6,225 bases of DNA from an uncultured Clostridia bacterium (lineage in GTDB: Bacteria > Bacillota > Clostridia > Oscillospirales > CAG-272), in contig CAMZFG010000061.1 in the NCBI GenBank assembly GCA_947306035.1, positions 1-6,225 of the forward strand, in the 5' to 3' direction. Both the position numbers and the translations under genes were made by a program. A model generated the notes under the pieces. It was not told the DNA's origin. It made no database searches and saw nothing but the letters and a program-made list of their open reading frames with translations. Every line of letters starts with the position of its first letter. Position 1 is the stretch's first letter. Below, in pieces: positions 1-6,225 of this stretch.

Positions 1-909
1 ACCATGCCCCACGGCACGACGCTCGCGGGGCTCGGCAACGCGACGAAGATCGTGCTGAAAAAAGAGGTCGAAAAGGGTGCGGCCGTGGCTATGGACTCTT
101 TTTGCACCGTCAAAGACCTGACCCTGATCGGCGAGGGCGAAAACGGCCTGCCCGCCGCGGCGGAGATCTGCCCAGAGGGTCACGGCCGCTGTGAATATGC
201 CGACGCGATACCGAAAACGCTCGGCACGCGGCACGGCATTCTGTTCGGCGGCACCGCCGACACGCACGACTGGGCGAACCAACCGCACCACGGCGTGATC
301 GAAAACTGCCGCGTTCTCGGCTTTTCGGGCGGCGGCATCACCTGCGTCGACACGGGTTACAGCATCAACGCCTCGATGACCGTGTCGGATTGTCACATCC
401 TCTGTTGCGGCGCCGGCATTTACATTCCCCATTACAGCGAGTATCATAAGTTCACCAACGTGCTGTGCAGCGACAACCTGTTCGGCTGCGTCAACAACGG
501 CGGCAACAACGTGTTTGTCAACTGCGGGTTCAACTCCAATACCACGGGTTTTGTCATCGACAACCGCGACGGCAAGGCGGTCAACAATTCCCACGGCTCG
601 GCGATCGCCTGCACCTTTAACCACAGCGACGGCAACCACGGCGTCGGCGTGGCCCTGTACGGCGTTTCGTGGGGCTTCGTGTTTGCCGGCGGCAATCTGG
701 GCTATTCCAAGATCGTCGCGGAAAACGCGACCGGCGTGCAGTTTGACAACATGAACTTTCTGCACACGGTGGAGATCAGCGCAAAGGGTTCGAGACCGTT
801 GTTCTTCTGCGGCGACGTCTTTTTCAAAAAGCCCGCCCTGACCCTCTCCGAGGGCGCATCTGTCCGCTTTTCCGACTGCTTTACCGTCGAGGGCGAACCG
901 ATCGGATAA
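1..909 (+). CDS. Right-handed parallel beta-helix protein, C-terminal part (5' truncated by window edge)
   Basis: The frame is open from base 1 and ends in TAA at 907-909. The first ATG (4-6) has only three bases before it, so no ribosome binding site can be seen. The text it begins, PHGTTLAGLGNATKI, resembles the interior 'P-x-G-T-T-L-x-G-x-G' turn of pectate-lyase-like proteins, so I take it as internal and the N-terminus, with any signal peptide, as missing. Counting from that Met, short beta-strand segments with polar or Cys turns recur about every 19-29 residues (around 99-115, 127-141, 150-164, 171-185, 200-218, 225-238, 245-258), for example IENCRVLGF, VSDCHILCC and FVNCGFNSN. This is the coil pattern of a right-handed beta-helix. 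There are 14 Cys in 301 residues, unusual for a secreted protein. The family includes polysaccharide lyases, GH28-type hydrolases and phage tail spikes. I cannot identify catalytic residues or a substrate. The fold call is fairly secure; the function is unknown. Confidence 0.72.
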   Translation, partial: TMPHGTTLAGLGNATKIVLKKEVEKGAAVAMDSFCTVKDLTLIGEGENGLPAAAEICPEGHGRCEYADAIPKTLGTRHGILFGGTADTHDWANQPHHGVIENCRVLGFSGGGITCVDTGYSINASMTVSDCHILCCGAGIYIPHYSEYHKFTNVLCSDNLFGCVNNGGNNVFVNCGFNSNTTGFVIDNRDGKAVNNSHGSAIACTFNHSDGNHGVGVALYGVSWGFVFAGGNLGYSKIVAENATGVQFDNMNFLHTVEISAKGSRPLFFCGDVFFKKPALTLSEGASVRFSDCFTVEGEPIG

Positions 910-918
910 AACAAAATG

Positions 919-946
919 AAAAAGACCGCCGCGGCGGTCTTTTTTT
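919..946 (+). terminator. Intrinsic terminator after the beta-helix gene
   Basis: A perfect palindrome, GACCGCCGCGGCGGTC (924-939), folds as a 6-bp GC stem with a CGCG loop. It is preceded by five A (919-923) and followed by seven T (940-946), which lengthen the stem with A-U pairs. It starts about 10 bases after the TAA at 907-909 and lies before the feo promoter, so it separates the two transcription units. The flanking A tract means it could also work on the opposite strand. Confidence 0.9.
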
Positions 947-1020
947 GCTGCATGAACCGGCATTTTTGCCATTATAATGCAATGAACGATCAAAATACGG
1001 AACAAAAACGCAAAAAGCCC

Positions 1021-1049
1021 TTGCCAAGTTAGCAGCGGCTAATTATAAT
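1021..1049 (+). promoter_or_regulatory. Sigma70-type promoter of the feo operon
   Basis: A -35 element TTGCCA (1021-1026) and a perfect -10 element TATAAT (1044-1049) are separated by exactly 17 bases. The stretch just upstream (about 985-1017) is A-rich and could act as an UP-like element. Transcription would start near 1056, giving a leader of roughly 60 bases before the feoAB ATG at 1119. It is the best match to a housekeeping promoter in the intergenic region. The call rests on sequence match only. Confidence 0.78.
1027..1044. promoter_or_regulatory. Candidate operator: inverted repeat in the feo promoter spacer
   Basis: TTAGC (1029-1033) and GCTAA (1038-1042) form a perfect 5+5 inverted repeat around AGCG. 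The outer pair A1027/T1044 also matches, with one mismatch between. The repeat occupies almost the whole spacer between the -35 and -10 elements, where a bound repressor would block RNA polymerase. Iron uptake operons are commonly repressed by Fur or DtxR-family metalloregulators. The TTAG/CTAA half-sites recall DtxR-type boxes, but the half-site spacing differs from the classical DtxR operator and the sequence is not a good Fur box. The regulator is therefore unassigned. Confidence 0.4.
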
Positions 1050-1118
1050 AGCAAGTGATAGCATTGAAACTTTCGTTCATCGGCCGTTTTTCGGCCTTTC
1101 GGGACAGGAGACAAAAGC

Positions 1119-3467
1119 ATGACACTCAAAGAGATCAAAGCGGGCGGGGCCGCGCGGGTGCTGTCCGTGGGCGGCAGCGGCGCCCTGCGCCAACATTTTC
1201 TCGATATGGGCATCATTCCCGGCACGCACGTCAAAGTGGTCAAATACGCGCCGATGGGAGACCCCGTCGAGATCTGTCTGCACGGCTACGAACTGACGCT
1301 GCGGCTGGACGACGCGGCGCAGATCAAGGTGGAGCCCGTTTTCGGCGAGGTGCCGCAGAAAACGTACGCGGCCGACCCCGTCAGCGAGCATTTGGGGCTC
1401 GGCGAGGACGGGCGCTATCACCCCAAAGGCAGCGGCGATCCCCTGCCGGACGGCACCCCGCTGACTTTCGCGCTGGTCGGCAACCAGAACAGCGGCAAGA
1501 CCACGCTCTTCAATCAACTGACGGGCGCCAAACAGCACGTGGGCAACTTTCCCGGCGTGACGGTCGACCGCAAGGACGGCGCGATACAGGGACAGCCGAA
1601 CACGACCATCACCGACCTGCCGGGCATTTATTCCATGTCGCCCTACTCCAGCGAAGAACTGGTCTCGCGCAACTTCGTGCTGCACGAAAAGCCGCGCGGC
1701 ATCATCAACATCGTCGACGTCACTAACATCGAGCGCAATATGTATCTGACCATGCAGCTGCTTGAAATGGGCGTGCCCGTGGTGGTGGCGCTGAACATGA
1801 TGGACGAGATGACCGGCAACGGCGGCTCGGTGGACGTCAACGCCATGGAAGCCATGCTGGGCGTGCCCGTGGTGCCGATCTCCGCCGCCAAAAATCAGGG
1901 CGTCGCGGAACTGATCGACCACGCGATGCACGTTGCCGAATATCAGGAAAAGCCGCAGCGGCAGGACTTTTGCGACGAAAAGGAGCACGGCGGCGCGGTG
2001 CACCGCTGTCTGCACGCGGTCATCCACCTGATCGAAGATCACGCCAACGCGGCGGGCCTGCCCGTGCGCTTTGCCGCCTGCAAGGCGATCGAGGGCGACA
2101 AACTGATCGTCGACCAACTGGGACTTGACAAAAACGAAAAAGAAACGCTTGAACATATCACCCTGCAAATGGAAAAAGAGCGCGGCCTTGACCGCAGCGC
2201 GGCCATTGCCGATATGCGCTTTTCCTTTATCACCAAAGTCTGCGCCCTTTGCGTCAAAAAGCCGAAAGAGAGCCGCGAACACACCAGAAGCCGCAGGATC
2301 GACCGCGTTCTGACCGGCAAATACACGGCCATTCCCGTGTTTATCGGCGTGATGGGACTGGTCTTCTTTCTGACGTTCAACGTCATCGGCGCCGGTCTGC
2401 AAAAACTGCTGGCAATGGGCATTGAGGCGCTGACCGCCGTCGTGGACAGGGGGCTTTCCGCCGCCGGCGTCAACGAGGTGCTGCACGGCCTTATTATCGA
2501 CGGCATTTTCGAGGGCGTCGGCAGCGTGCTCAGTTTTTTGCCCATCATCGTGACCATGTTCCTCTTTCTCTCGCTGCTTGAGGACAGCGGCTACATCGCC
2601 CGCGTGGCGTTCATCATGGATAAACTGCTGCGAAAACTCGGCCTTTCCGGCCGCAGTATCGTGCCCCTGCTGATCGGCTTCGGCTGTACGGTGCCCGCCG
2701 TGATGGCGACCCGCACCCTGCCGAGCAAACGCGACCGCAAAATGACCGTTCTGCTGACGCCGTTCATGAGCTGCACCGCCAAATTGCCGATCTACGCCTT
2801 TTTCGTCAACGCGTTCTTCCCTCGTTTCAAGGCGCTCATCATGATCGGGCTGTACCTTTTCAGCATTCTGATCGGCATTTTCGTCGCCTTCCTCTACAAA
2901 AAAACGCTGTTCAAGGGCGAGGCCGTTCCCTTTGTCATGGAACTGCCCAACTACCGCCTGCCGAGCGTGCGCAACACCCTGCAGCTGCTTTGGGAAAAAT
3001 CAAAGGACTTTTTGCAGCGGGCGTTCTCCGTCATTCTGATCGCCACCATCGTCGTGTGGTTTTTGCAAAGTTTTGATTTCCGCTTTGACCTGGTCACGAA
3101 CTCGCAGCAAAGCATACTGGCCGTCATTGCCGGCCTGTTCGCGCCGCTGTTCGTGCCGCTGGGCCTCGGTGACTGGCGCATCGTGACCTCGCTGATCAGC
3201 GGCTTTATGGCCAAAGAAAGCGTCGTTTCGGTGCTGGAAGTGCTGTTCGGCAAAGAAGGCGGCGTGGCCGCGGTCATCGGGCCTTTGTCGGCCGCGACGC
3301 TGCTCGTTTTCAGTTTGCTCTATACGCCCTGCGTGGCGGCGGTCGCCTCGGTGCGGCGGGAACTCGGCCGCAAGTGGGCCTTGTACGTGGTGGTGTGGCA
3401 ATGCGCGGTGGCCTGGATCGCCGCATTGTTCGTCCACCTGATCGGCCTTTTGCTCGGGGCGGCGTGA
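1119..3467 (+). CDS. feoB: Fused FeoA-FeoB ferrous iron transport protein
   Basis: This is a GTP-dependent Fe(II) importer of the cytoplasmic membrane, 782 aa. Residues 1-75 are a FeoA (SH3-like) domain, including the DMGIIPG stretch at 29-35. A linker of about 40 residues leads to the FeoB G domain: G1 GNQNSGKT (121-128, with N124 at the K+-binding position known in FeoB and K127 in the P-loop), G2 region VGNFPGVTV (141-149), G3 DLPG (166-169), G4 NMMD (226-229), G5 SAAK (255-258). A helical GDI-like region follows (about 285-395). The membrane domain (about 402-780) has several hydrophobic helices and the conserved FeoB segments LEDSGYIARVAF (487-498), GCTVPA with C523, MSCTAKLP with C552, and YTPC with C738. 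The start is supported by AGGAG (1106-1110), 8 bases before ATG. FeoA and FeoB are usually separate proteins; fusions are known in some anaerobes. All G motifs are intact, so it should be functional. Confidence 0.96.
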   Translation: MTLKEIKAGGAARVLSVGGSGALRQHFLDMGIIPGTHVKVVKYAPMGDPVEICLHGYELTLRLDDAAQIKVEPVFGEVPQKTYAADPVSEHLGLGEDGRYHPKGSGDPLPDGTPLTFALVGNQNSGKTTLFNQLTGAKQHVGNFPGVTVDRKDGAIQGQPNTTITDLPGIYSMSPYSSEELVSRNFVLHEKPRGIINIVDVTNIERNMYLTMQLLEMGVPVVVALNMMDEMTGNGGSVDVNAMEAMLGVPVVPISAAKNQGVAELIDHAMHVAEYQEKPQRQDFCDEKEHGGAVHRCLHAVIHLIEDHANAAGLPVRFAACKAIEGDKLIVDQLGLDKNEKETLEHITLQMEKERGLDRSAAIADMRFSFITKVCALCVKKPKESREHTRSRRIDRVLTGKYTAIPVFIGVMGLVFFLTFNVIGAGLQKLLAMGIEALTAVVDRGLSAAGVNEVLHGLIIDGIFEGVGSVLSFLPIIVTMFLFLSLLEDSGYIARVAFIMDKLLRKLGLSGRSIVPLLIGFGCTVPAVMATRTLPSKRDRKMTVLLTPFMSCTAKLPIYAFFVNAFFPRFKALIMIGLYLFSILIGIFVAFLYKKTLFKGEAVPFVMELPNYRLPSVRNTLQLLWEKSKDFLQRAFSVILIATIVVWFLQSFDFRFDLVTNSQQSILAVIAGLFAPLFVPLGLGDWRIVTSLISGFMAKESVVSVLEVLFGKEGGVAAVIGPLSAATLLVFSLLYTPCVAAVASVRRELGRKWALYVVVWQCAVAWIAALFVHLIGLLLGAA

Positions 3468-3477
3468 GGAGAACGCT

Positions 3478-3627
3478 ATGAAGATCGTGGATATCGTGAT
3501 CGTCGTCGTCATCGTCGCCGCCGTGTGCGCCGCGCTGTGGTTCATACGCAAAAATCGCAAAAGCGGCGGCTGTTCCTGCGGCTGCGCGAACTGTGACAAG
3601 GCGTGCCGAAAGGCGAACAAAAAATAA
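3478..3627 (+). CDS. FeoB-associated Cys-rich membrane mini-protein
   Basis: The 49-residue product has one hydrophobic helix (about residues 4-23, rich in Val, Ile and Ala), a basic stretch (RKNRK, 24-28), and a C-terminal Cys cluster GCSCGCANCDKAC (C32, C34, C36, C39, C43), then a Lys-rich tail. This layout matches the FeoB-associated Cys-rich membrane protein family, found directly downstream of feoB in many Firmicutes. Its role is not established; a FeoC-like helper or an iron or redox ligand beside the transporter is inference. A ribosome binding site, GAGGAG (3466-3471), overlaps the feoAB TGA stop and lies 6 bases before ATG, so translation is probably coupled to feoAB. The positive-inside rule would put the Cys tail in the cytoplasm. 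TAA is at 3625-3627. Confidence 0.88.
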   Translation: MKIVDIVIVVVIVAAVCAALWFIRKNRKSGGCSCGCANCDKACRKANKK

Positions 3628-3656
3628 AAAAGGGCGGCAAAAGCCGCCCTTTTTTT
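3626..3656. terminator. Bidirectional terminator between feo operon and convergent GH2 gene
   Basis: GGGCGGC (3632-3638) pairs with GCCGCCC (3643-3649) around an AAAA loop. The stem is flanked by six A (3626-3631) and seven T (3650-3656). Read on either strand it gives a GC-rich stem followed by a U tract. It overlaps the stop of the Cys-rich mini-protein (3625-3627) and ends three bases before the stop of the minus-strand GH2 gene (3660-3662). It therefore very likely ends both convergent transcripts. Confidence 0.92.
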
Positions 3657-3659
3657 CGT

Positions 3660-6101
3660 TTACGTCGCCACGGTCATGGCGGCCACGGTCACGCCGGGGT
3701 CGCTTTTCCCCGTCGGCGTGAAGGTCACCGTTTTCCGCTCGCCGGGCAAAAGCGAAAACCAGTTGTCGGAAAAGATCGCCTCGCCCTCCAGGCGCACGAC
3801 GTGCACGTAGCCGGACGCGCGCAGGGTGACGGTGTCTTTCCCGATCGTCGCTTCGACCGGGGCTTTGACGAGCGGCAGCGTTCCCTCTTTGTAAAACGCG
3901 CGGTCGCGCGCGTCACCGCCGACGTCTGCCGTCAGCCACCCGCCTTTTTCGGGCGCGGGGAGCGGGAAGCGCACCGCGTCCTGCGCCGGGACAACGGCCC
4001 CGAAGGCGCTGTCTTCGGTCATGTCGCCCGCCGCCGAAAACCGGCGCGGCGTGACCGACACTTTTTTGTCGACCGTGGACAGGTTGGACAGCACGAGCGT
4101 AAAAGCGCCGTTTTTCTTTTCGATCGACGCCAGCACGTCCGCGGCGCCGCGGCGAAAAGCGTACCACCCCGCTTTGGGCAGCGCGTCGTAATCCTGCAGC
4201 GACCAACCGGCCGCGGCGGGCCAGCAGTCGTCCAGCATCCAGAAGATCACGCCGCTGCAGTACCACAGGTGCCGCCGTGCCTGCTCCAGCGAGAGCCGCA
4301 CCGTTTCCGCCTGCAAAAACTGCGTTTTGAACAGGCGATCCTCGCCGTCGCGAAAACGGCCGAACAGTTTTTCCGCGGCCATGCACAAATAGCAAAACAG
4401 CGTTTTTTTCAACTGCGGGTTCGACTGCGTGTGGTACTCCCACATGGCCTCGCCCTCGTAGATATCTTCGTCCGTCATCATCTTGCGCAGGGTCGGCGTG
4501 GACGCCGCGCCGAACGCGGGTTCCTCGGCGATGAAACGGGCAAGCAGTTTTTCGGCGCGCTCGCGGTAATCCGAAAGCGGATCGGCCGGGTCTTCGAGAC
4601 AGCGGAAAACGTAACCGAGAAACTGCGTGTTATGCGTGGTGCCCACCGTTTTGGAGGCGTACTGATCGCCGCCGTAGGGGCTGGAAGGCAAAAAGGGACG
4701 CGACGGGTCAAGACGGGTCAGGACCGGCGCGATGGCGCCGAGCGCGGAAGCGCGCCCGCGGTAGGTCGGCAGACGGTCGTTGCCGCGCACGGCGTTCTCG
4801 TTGTCGCCGGACCACCACATCAGGCACGGGTGATTGCGAAGCGCGCGGGCGGCGAAAGCCGCCTCTTTTTGCATGGCCTCGGCAAACCACGCCTCTTCCT
4901 CGGGATAATCTCCGCACGCCATCAAAAAATCCTGCGTGACGAGAATGCCGAGCCGATCGCATTCGCGATAAAAATGCTCGCTGCCGAACACGCCGCCGCC
5001 CCACACGCGCAGCATGTTCACGCCCGCCGCCGCGCTGCGTTCCAGGTGCAGCGTTTCTTTCTGTTCGCGCACCTCGGAGAGGAACGGCTCGGTCGGCACC
5101 CAGTTGGCGCCTTTGCAAAAGACGCGCACGTCGTTGACGACCAGGGTAAAAGACGAGGTGGTCTCGTTGAAGTCGTAGGCGCGCCCGCTGCCCGTTTCTT
5201 TTTGCAGATAGAGACTCAGCGCGCGTTCCGCGCTGCCCTCTTCGTCGCGCCGCTGCAGAATGCGCATGGTGCGAATGCCGAACGGAACGCTTTTGACCCG
5301 CTCGCCGATCGTCACCGTCAGCGTGTAAAGCGGCTGTGCGCCGAAGCCGCGCGGCCACCACAGGTGCGGGTCGGGAATATCCCAGATCTCGCGGCGGGTC
5401 GGCTCGCGCACGTATTTTTCAAGCGAGAGAACTTCTTTGCCCGTCTCGTCCGTGACGCGCAGATGAACGGGAAAGCCCTGCTCAAAACAGCCGAATTCCA
5501 GATCGCAGACGACCTCGGCGCCCCGGCTGTCAAGCGCGCGGGTAAAAACGTACGCGTCCTTCAAAAACGGCTCGTCCTCAAACTCCACCCGGCAAGGGCG
5601 CACGATGCCGCAGGTGACGAAACGCATGCACCAGTCCCAGCCGTACGTGCATTGGATACGGCGGGTGTAAAGGCGTTCTCCCGTAAAGGCGTGGGCGCGC
5701 TCCGGTCTGCCCTCGACGCGGCGAACGGGCGACTCGAAACACACCCGGAGTTCGTTTTCCCCTTCCCGCAGCACGCCGTCGACGGGAATGCGCTGGGCGA
5801 TGAACATATCGTCGCACGTGGCGACGACCGTGCCGTTCAGCACGACGCTGCAGTAGGTGTCGAGCGCGTCGAACACGAGCACCGCGCCGCGGCGCAGGCG
5901 CTCCACCGTGAACGTGCGCCGATAGACCCAGTCCTGCTTTTCGATCCATTGCGCCGCATCGGCGTTGTCGCGCCGGTAAAGGTCTTTCGGCAAAACGCCG
6001 GCCGCCTGCAGGTCTGTATGCACGCAGCCCGGCACCGTCGCCTGAAAGCGCCACCGTCCGTCGGCGGAAGCGCCCGTCCATGTTCCGCAAAGGTCTATCA
6101 T
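3660..6101 (-). CDS. GH2 beta-mannosidase-type glycoside hydrolase
   Basis: An 813-aa enzyme, probably cytoplasmic since no signal peptide is seen, expected to release mannose from the non-reducing end of beta-mannosides. The N-terminal sugar-binding domain carries VPGCVHTDL (23-31), WIEKQDWVYRRTF (52-64) and GWDWCMRFVTCGIVRP (154-169). An immunoglobulin-like domain follows. The TIM barrel starts near FCKGANWVPTEPF (328-340) and includes LRVWGGGVFGSEHFY (364-378) and DFLMACGDYP (391-400). The likely acid/base is E435 in WWSGDNE (429-435); the likely nucleophile is E526 in RFIAEEPAFG (522-531). Their separation of 91 residues equals that recalled for the Bacteroides thetaiotaomicron beta-mannosidase (E464/E555). 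GVIFWMLDDCWPAAAGWSLQDY (617-638) is the usual late barrel motif. Length fits the family. About 20 Cys suit a cytoplasmic protein in an anaerobe. An ATG at 6191 would add 30 residues, but it lies at or before the predicted transcription start and lacks a binding site. Another beta-mannoside or glucosaminide substrate is possible. Confidence 0.88.
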   Translation of the reverse strand: MIDLCGTWTGASADGRWRFQATVPGCVHTDLQAAGVLPKDLYRRDNADAAQWIEKQDWVYRRTFTVERLRRGAVLVFDALDTYCSVVLNGTVVATCDDMFIAQRIPVDGVLREGENELRVCFESPVRRVEGRPERAHAFTGERLYTRRIQCTYGWDWCMRFVTCGIVRPCRVEFEDEPFLKDAYVFTRALDSRGAEVVCDLEFGCFEQGFPVHLRVTDETGKEVLSLEKYVREPTRREIWDIPDPHLWWPRGFGAQPLYTLTVTIGERVKSVPFGIRTMRILQRRDEEGSAERALSLYLQKETGSGRAYDFNETTSSFTLVVNDVRVFCKGANWVPTEPFLSEVREQKETLHLERSAAAGVNMLRVWGGGVFGSEHFYRECDRLGILVTQDFLMACGDYPEEEAWFAEAMQKEAAFAARALRNHPCLMWWSGDNENAVRGNDRLPTYRGRASALGAIAPVLTRLDPSRPFLPSSPYGGDQYASKTVGTTHNTQFLGYVFRCLEDPADPLSDYRERAEKLLARFIAEEPAFGAASTPTLRKMMTDEDIYEGEAMWEYHTQSNPQLKKTLFCYLCMAAEKLFGRFRDGEDRLFKTQFLQAETVRLSLEQARRHLWYCSGVIFWMLDDCWPAAAGWSLQDYDALPKAGWYAFRRGAADVLASIEKKNGAFTLVLSNLSTVDKKVSVTPRRFSAAGDMTEDSAFGAVVPAQDAVRFPLPAPEKGGWLTADVGGDARDRAFYKEGTLPLVKAPVEATIGKDTVTLRASGYVHVVRLEGEAIFSDNWFSLLPGERKTVTFTPTGKSDPGVTVAAMTVAT

Positions 6102-6108
6102 GCTTTTT

Positions 6109-6114
6109 CTCCTC
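6109..6114 (-). promoter_or_regulatory. Ribosome binding site deciding the GH2 start
   Basis: Read on the minus strand this is GAGGAG, 7 bases before the ATG at 6101-6099. It fixes the start at the Met of MIDLCGTW and argues against the upstream in-frame ATG at 6191, which has no such motif in front of it. The residues that the longer form would add (MPEKDAARVC and on) do not look like family sequence. Confidence 0.88.
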
Positions 6115-6193
6115 GTAAGGTGCCCGAAGCCGCGCCCGGCGCTCCGGAAGTGGTTTTCGCGGCACACCCGCGCCGCGTCCTTTTCCGGCATTT

Positions 6194-6222
6194 ATGATAG
6201 CATAGAAAGCAAAGAAAATCAA
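6194..6222 (-). promoter_or_regulatory. Sigma70-type promoter of the GH2 gene
   Basis: On the minus strand TTGATT (6222-6217) and TATCAT (6199-6194) are separated by 17 bases. Transcription would start near 6187, giving a leader of about 85 bases before the ATG at 6101. A short inverted repeat, TATG-ATAG-CATA (6193-6204), overlaps the -10 element and might be an operator, but four-base half-sites are weak evidence. The leader also contains a possible hairpin (6158-6163 with 6172-6177). No clear catabolite-response element was found. Confidence 0.65.
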
Positions 6223-6225
6223 GAG

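Noticed and set aside
1050..1080. Possible Fur box around TGATAGCATTGAAAC and the GAAACTTTC palindrome
   Set aside because: It matches the TGATAAT-N-ATTATCA consensus only in the first few bases, and the second half-site is absent.
1082..1096. Small hairpin GGCCG-TTTTT-CGGCC in the feoAB leader
   Set aside because: It has only a 5-bp stem followed by three T. It is too weak for a terminator and shows no riboswitch-like architecture; it may be chance.
1077..2486. A 469-codon open frame on the minus strand opposite feoAB
   Set aside because: It is also codon-aligned antisense to a well-supported gene, with His-, Asp- and Val-rich low-information sequence and no domain match.
6158..6177. CGCGGC/GCCGCG hairpin in the GH2 leader
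   Set aside because: A 6-bp stem with an 8-base loop is common by chance in such GC-rich sequence, and no U tract or conserved riboswitch core follows.
6102..6191. N-terminal 30-residue extension of the GH2 protein from an ATG at 6191
   Set aside because: It has no ribosome binding site, lies at or upstream of the predicted transcription start, and adds Arg-rich sequence foreign to the family. The ATG at 6101 has GAGGAG 7 bases upstream.
3603..6197. An 864-codon open frame on the plus strand covering the whole GH2 gene
   Set aside because: It is codon-aligned with the minus-strand gene, so it stays open merely because the GH2 gene uses no TTA, CTA or TCA codons, as expected at high GC. Its product is rich in Arg, His and Gln with no recognisable domain. 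The minus strand has strong family motifs, a ribosome binding site and a promoter.

Overview
The window is about 60% G+C by eye and reads as chromosomal DNA of a high-GC anaerobic firmicute, probably a gut-type Clostridia such as an Oscillospiraceae-like lineage. This is inference from three things: a FeoA-FeoB fusion with the GNQNSGKT P-loop variant I associate with Clostridia, a downstream FeoB-associated Cys-rich mini-protein, and a cytoplasmic Cys-rich GH2 beta-mannosidase-type enzyme with strong AGGAG ribosome binding sites. No tRNA, rRNA, CRISPR array, insertion sequence or attachment site was seen.

Layout. (1) Positions 1-909 (+) hold the C-terminal part of a Cys-rich right-handed beta-helix (pectate-lyase-like fold) protein, cut at the window edge and closed by a strong hairpin terminator. 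(2) Positions 910-1118 are an AT-richer intergenic region with a near-consensus sigma70-type promoter (TTGCCA-17-TATAAT) and an inverted repeat inside its spacer. (3) Positions 1119-3627 (+) are a two-gene ferrous iron uptake operon: a fused feoAB gene and a 49-residue membrane-anchored Cys-rich protein whose ribosome binding site overlaps the feoAB stop. (4) A hairpin with A and T tracts at 3626-3656 serves as a shared bidirectional terminator. (5) Positions 3660-6101 (-) are a convergent GH2 beta-mannosidase-type gene. Its start is fixed at 6101 by a ribosome binding site and by a promoter (TTGATT-17-TATCAT) near the right edge.

Function. The Feo pair is a self-contained Fe(II) importer, as expected for an anaerobe. 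The beta-helix protein and the GH2 enzyme both suggest glycan use, but they lie in separate transcription units on opposite strands, so a shared pathway is only a guess. I did not find a convincing undescribed system. The points most worth checking are the candidate operator in the feo promoter spacer and the unusual residues around the GH2 catalytic glutamates.
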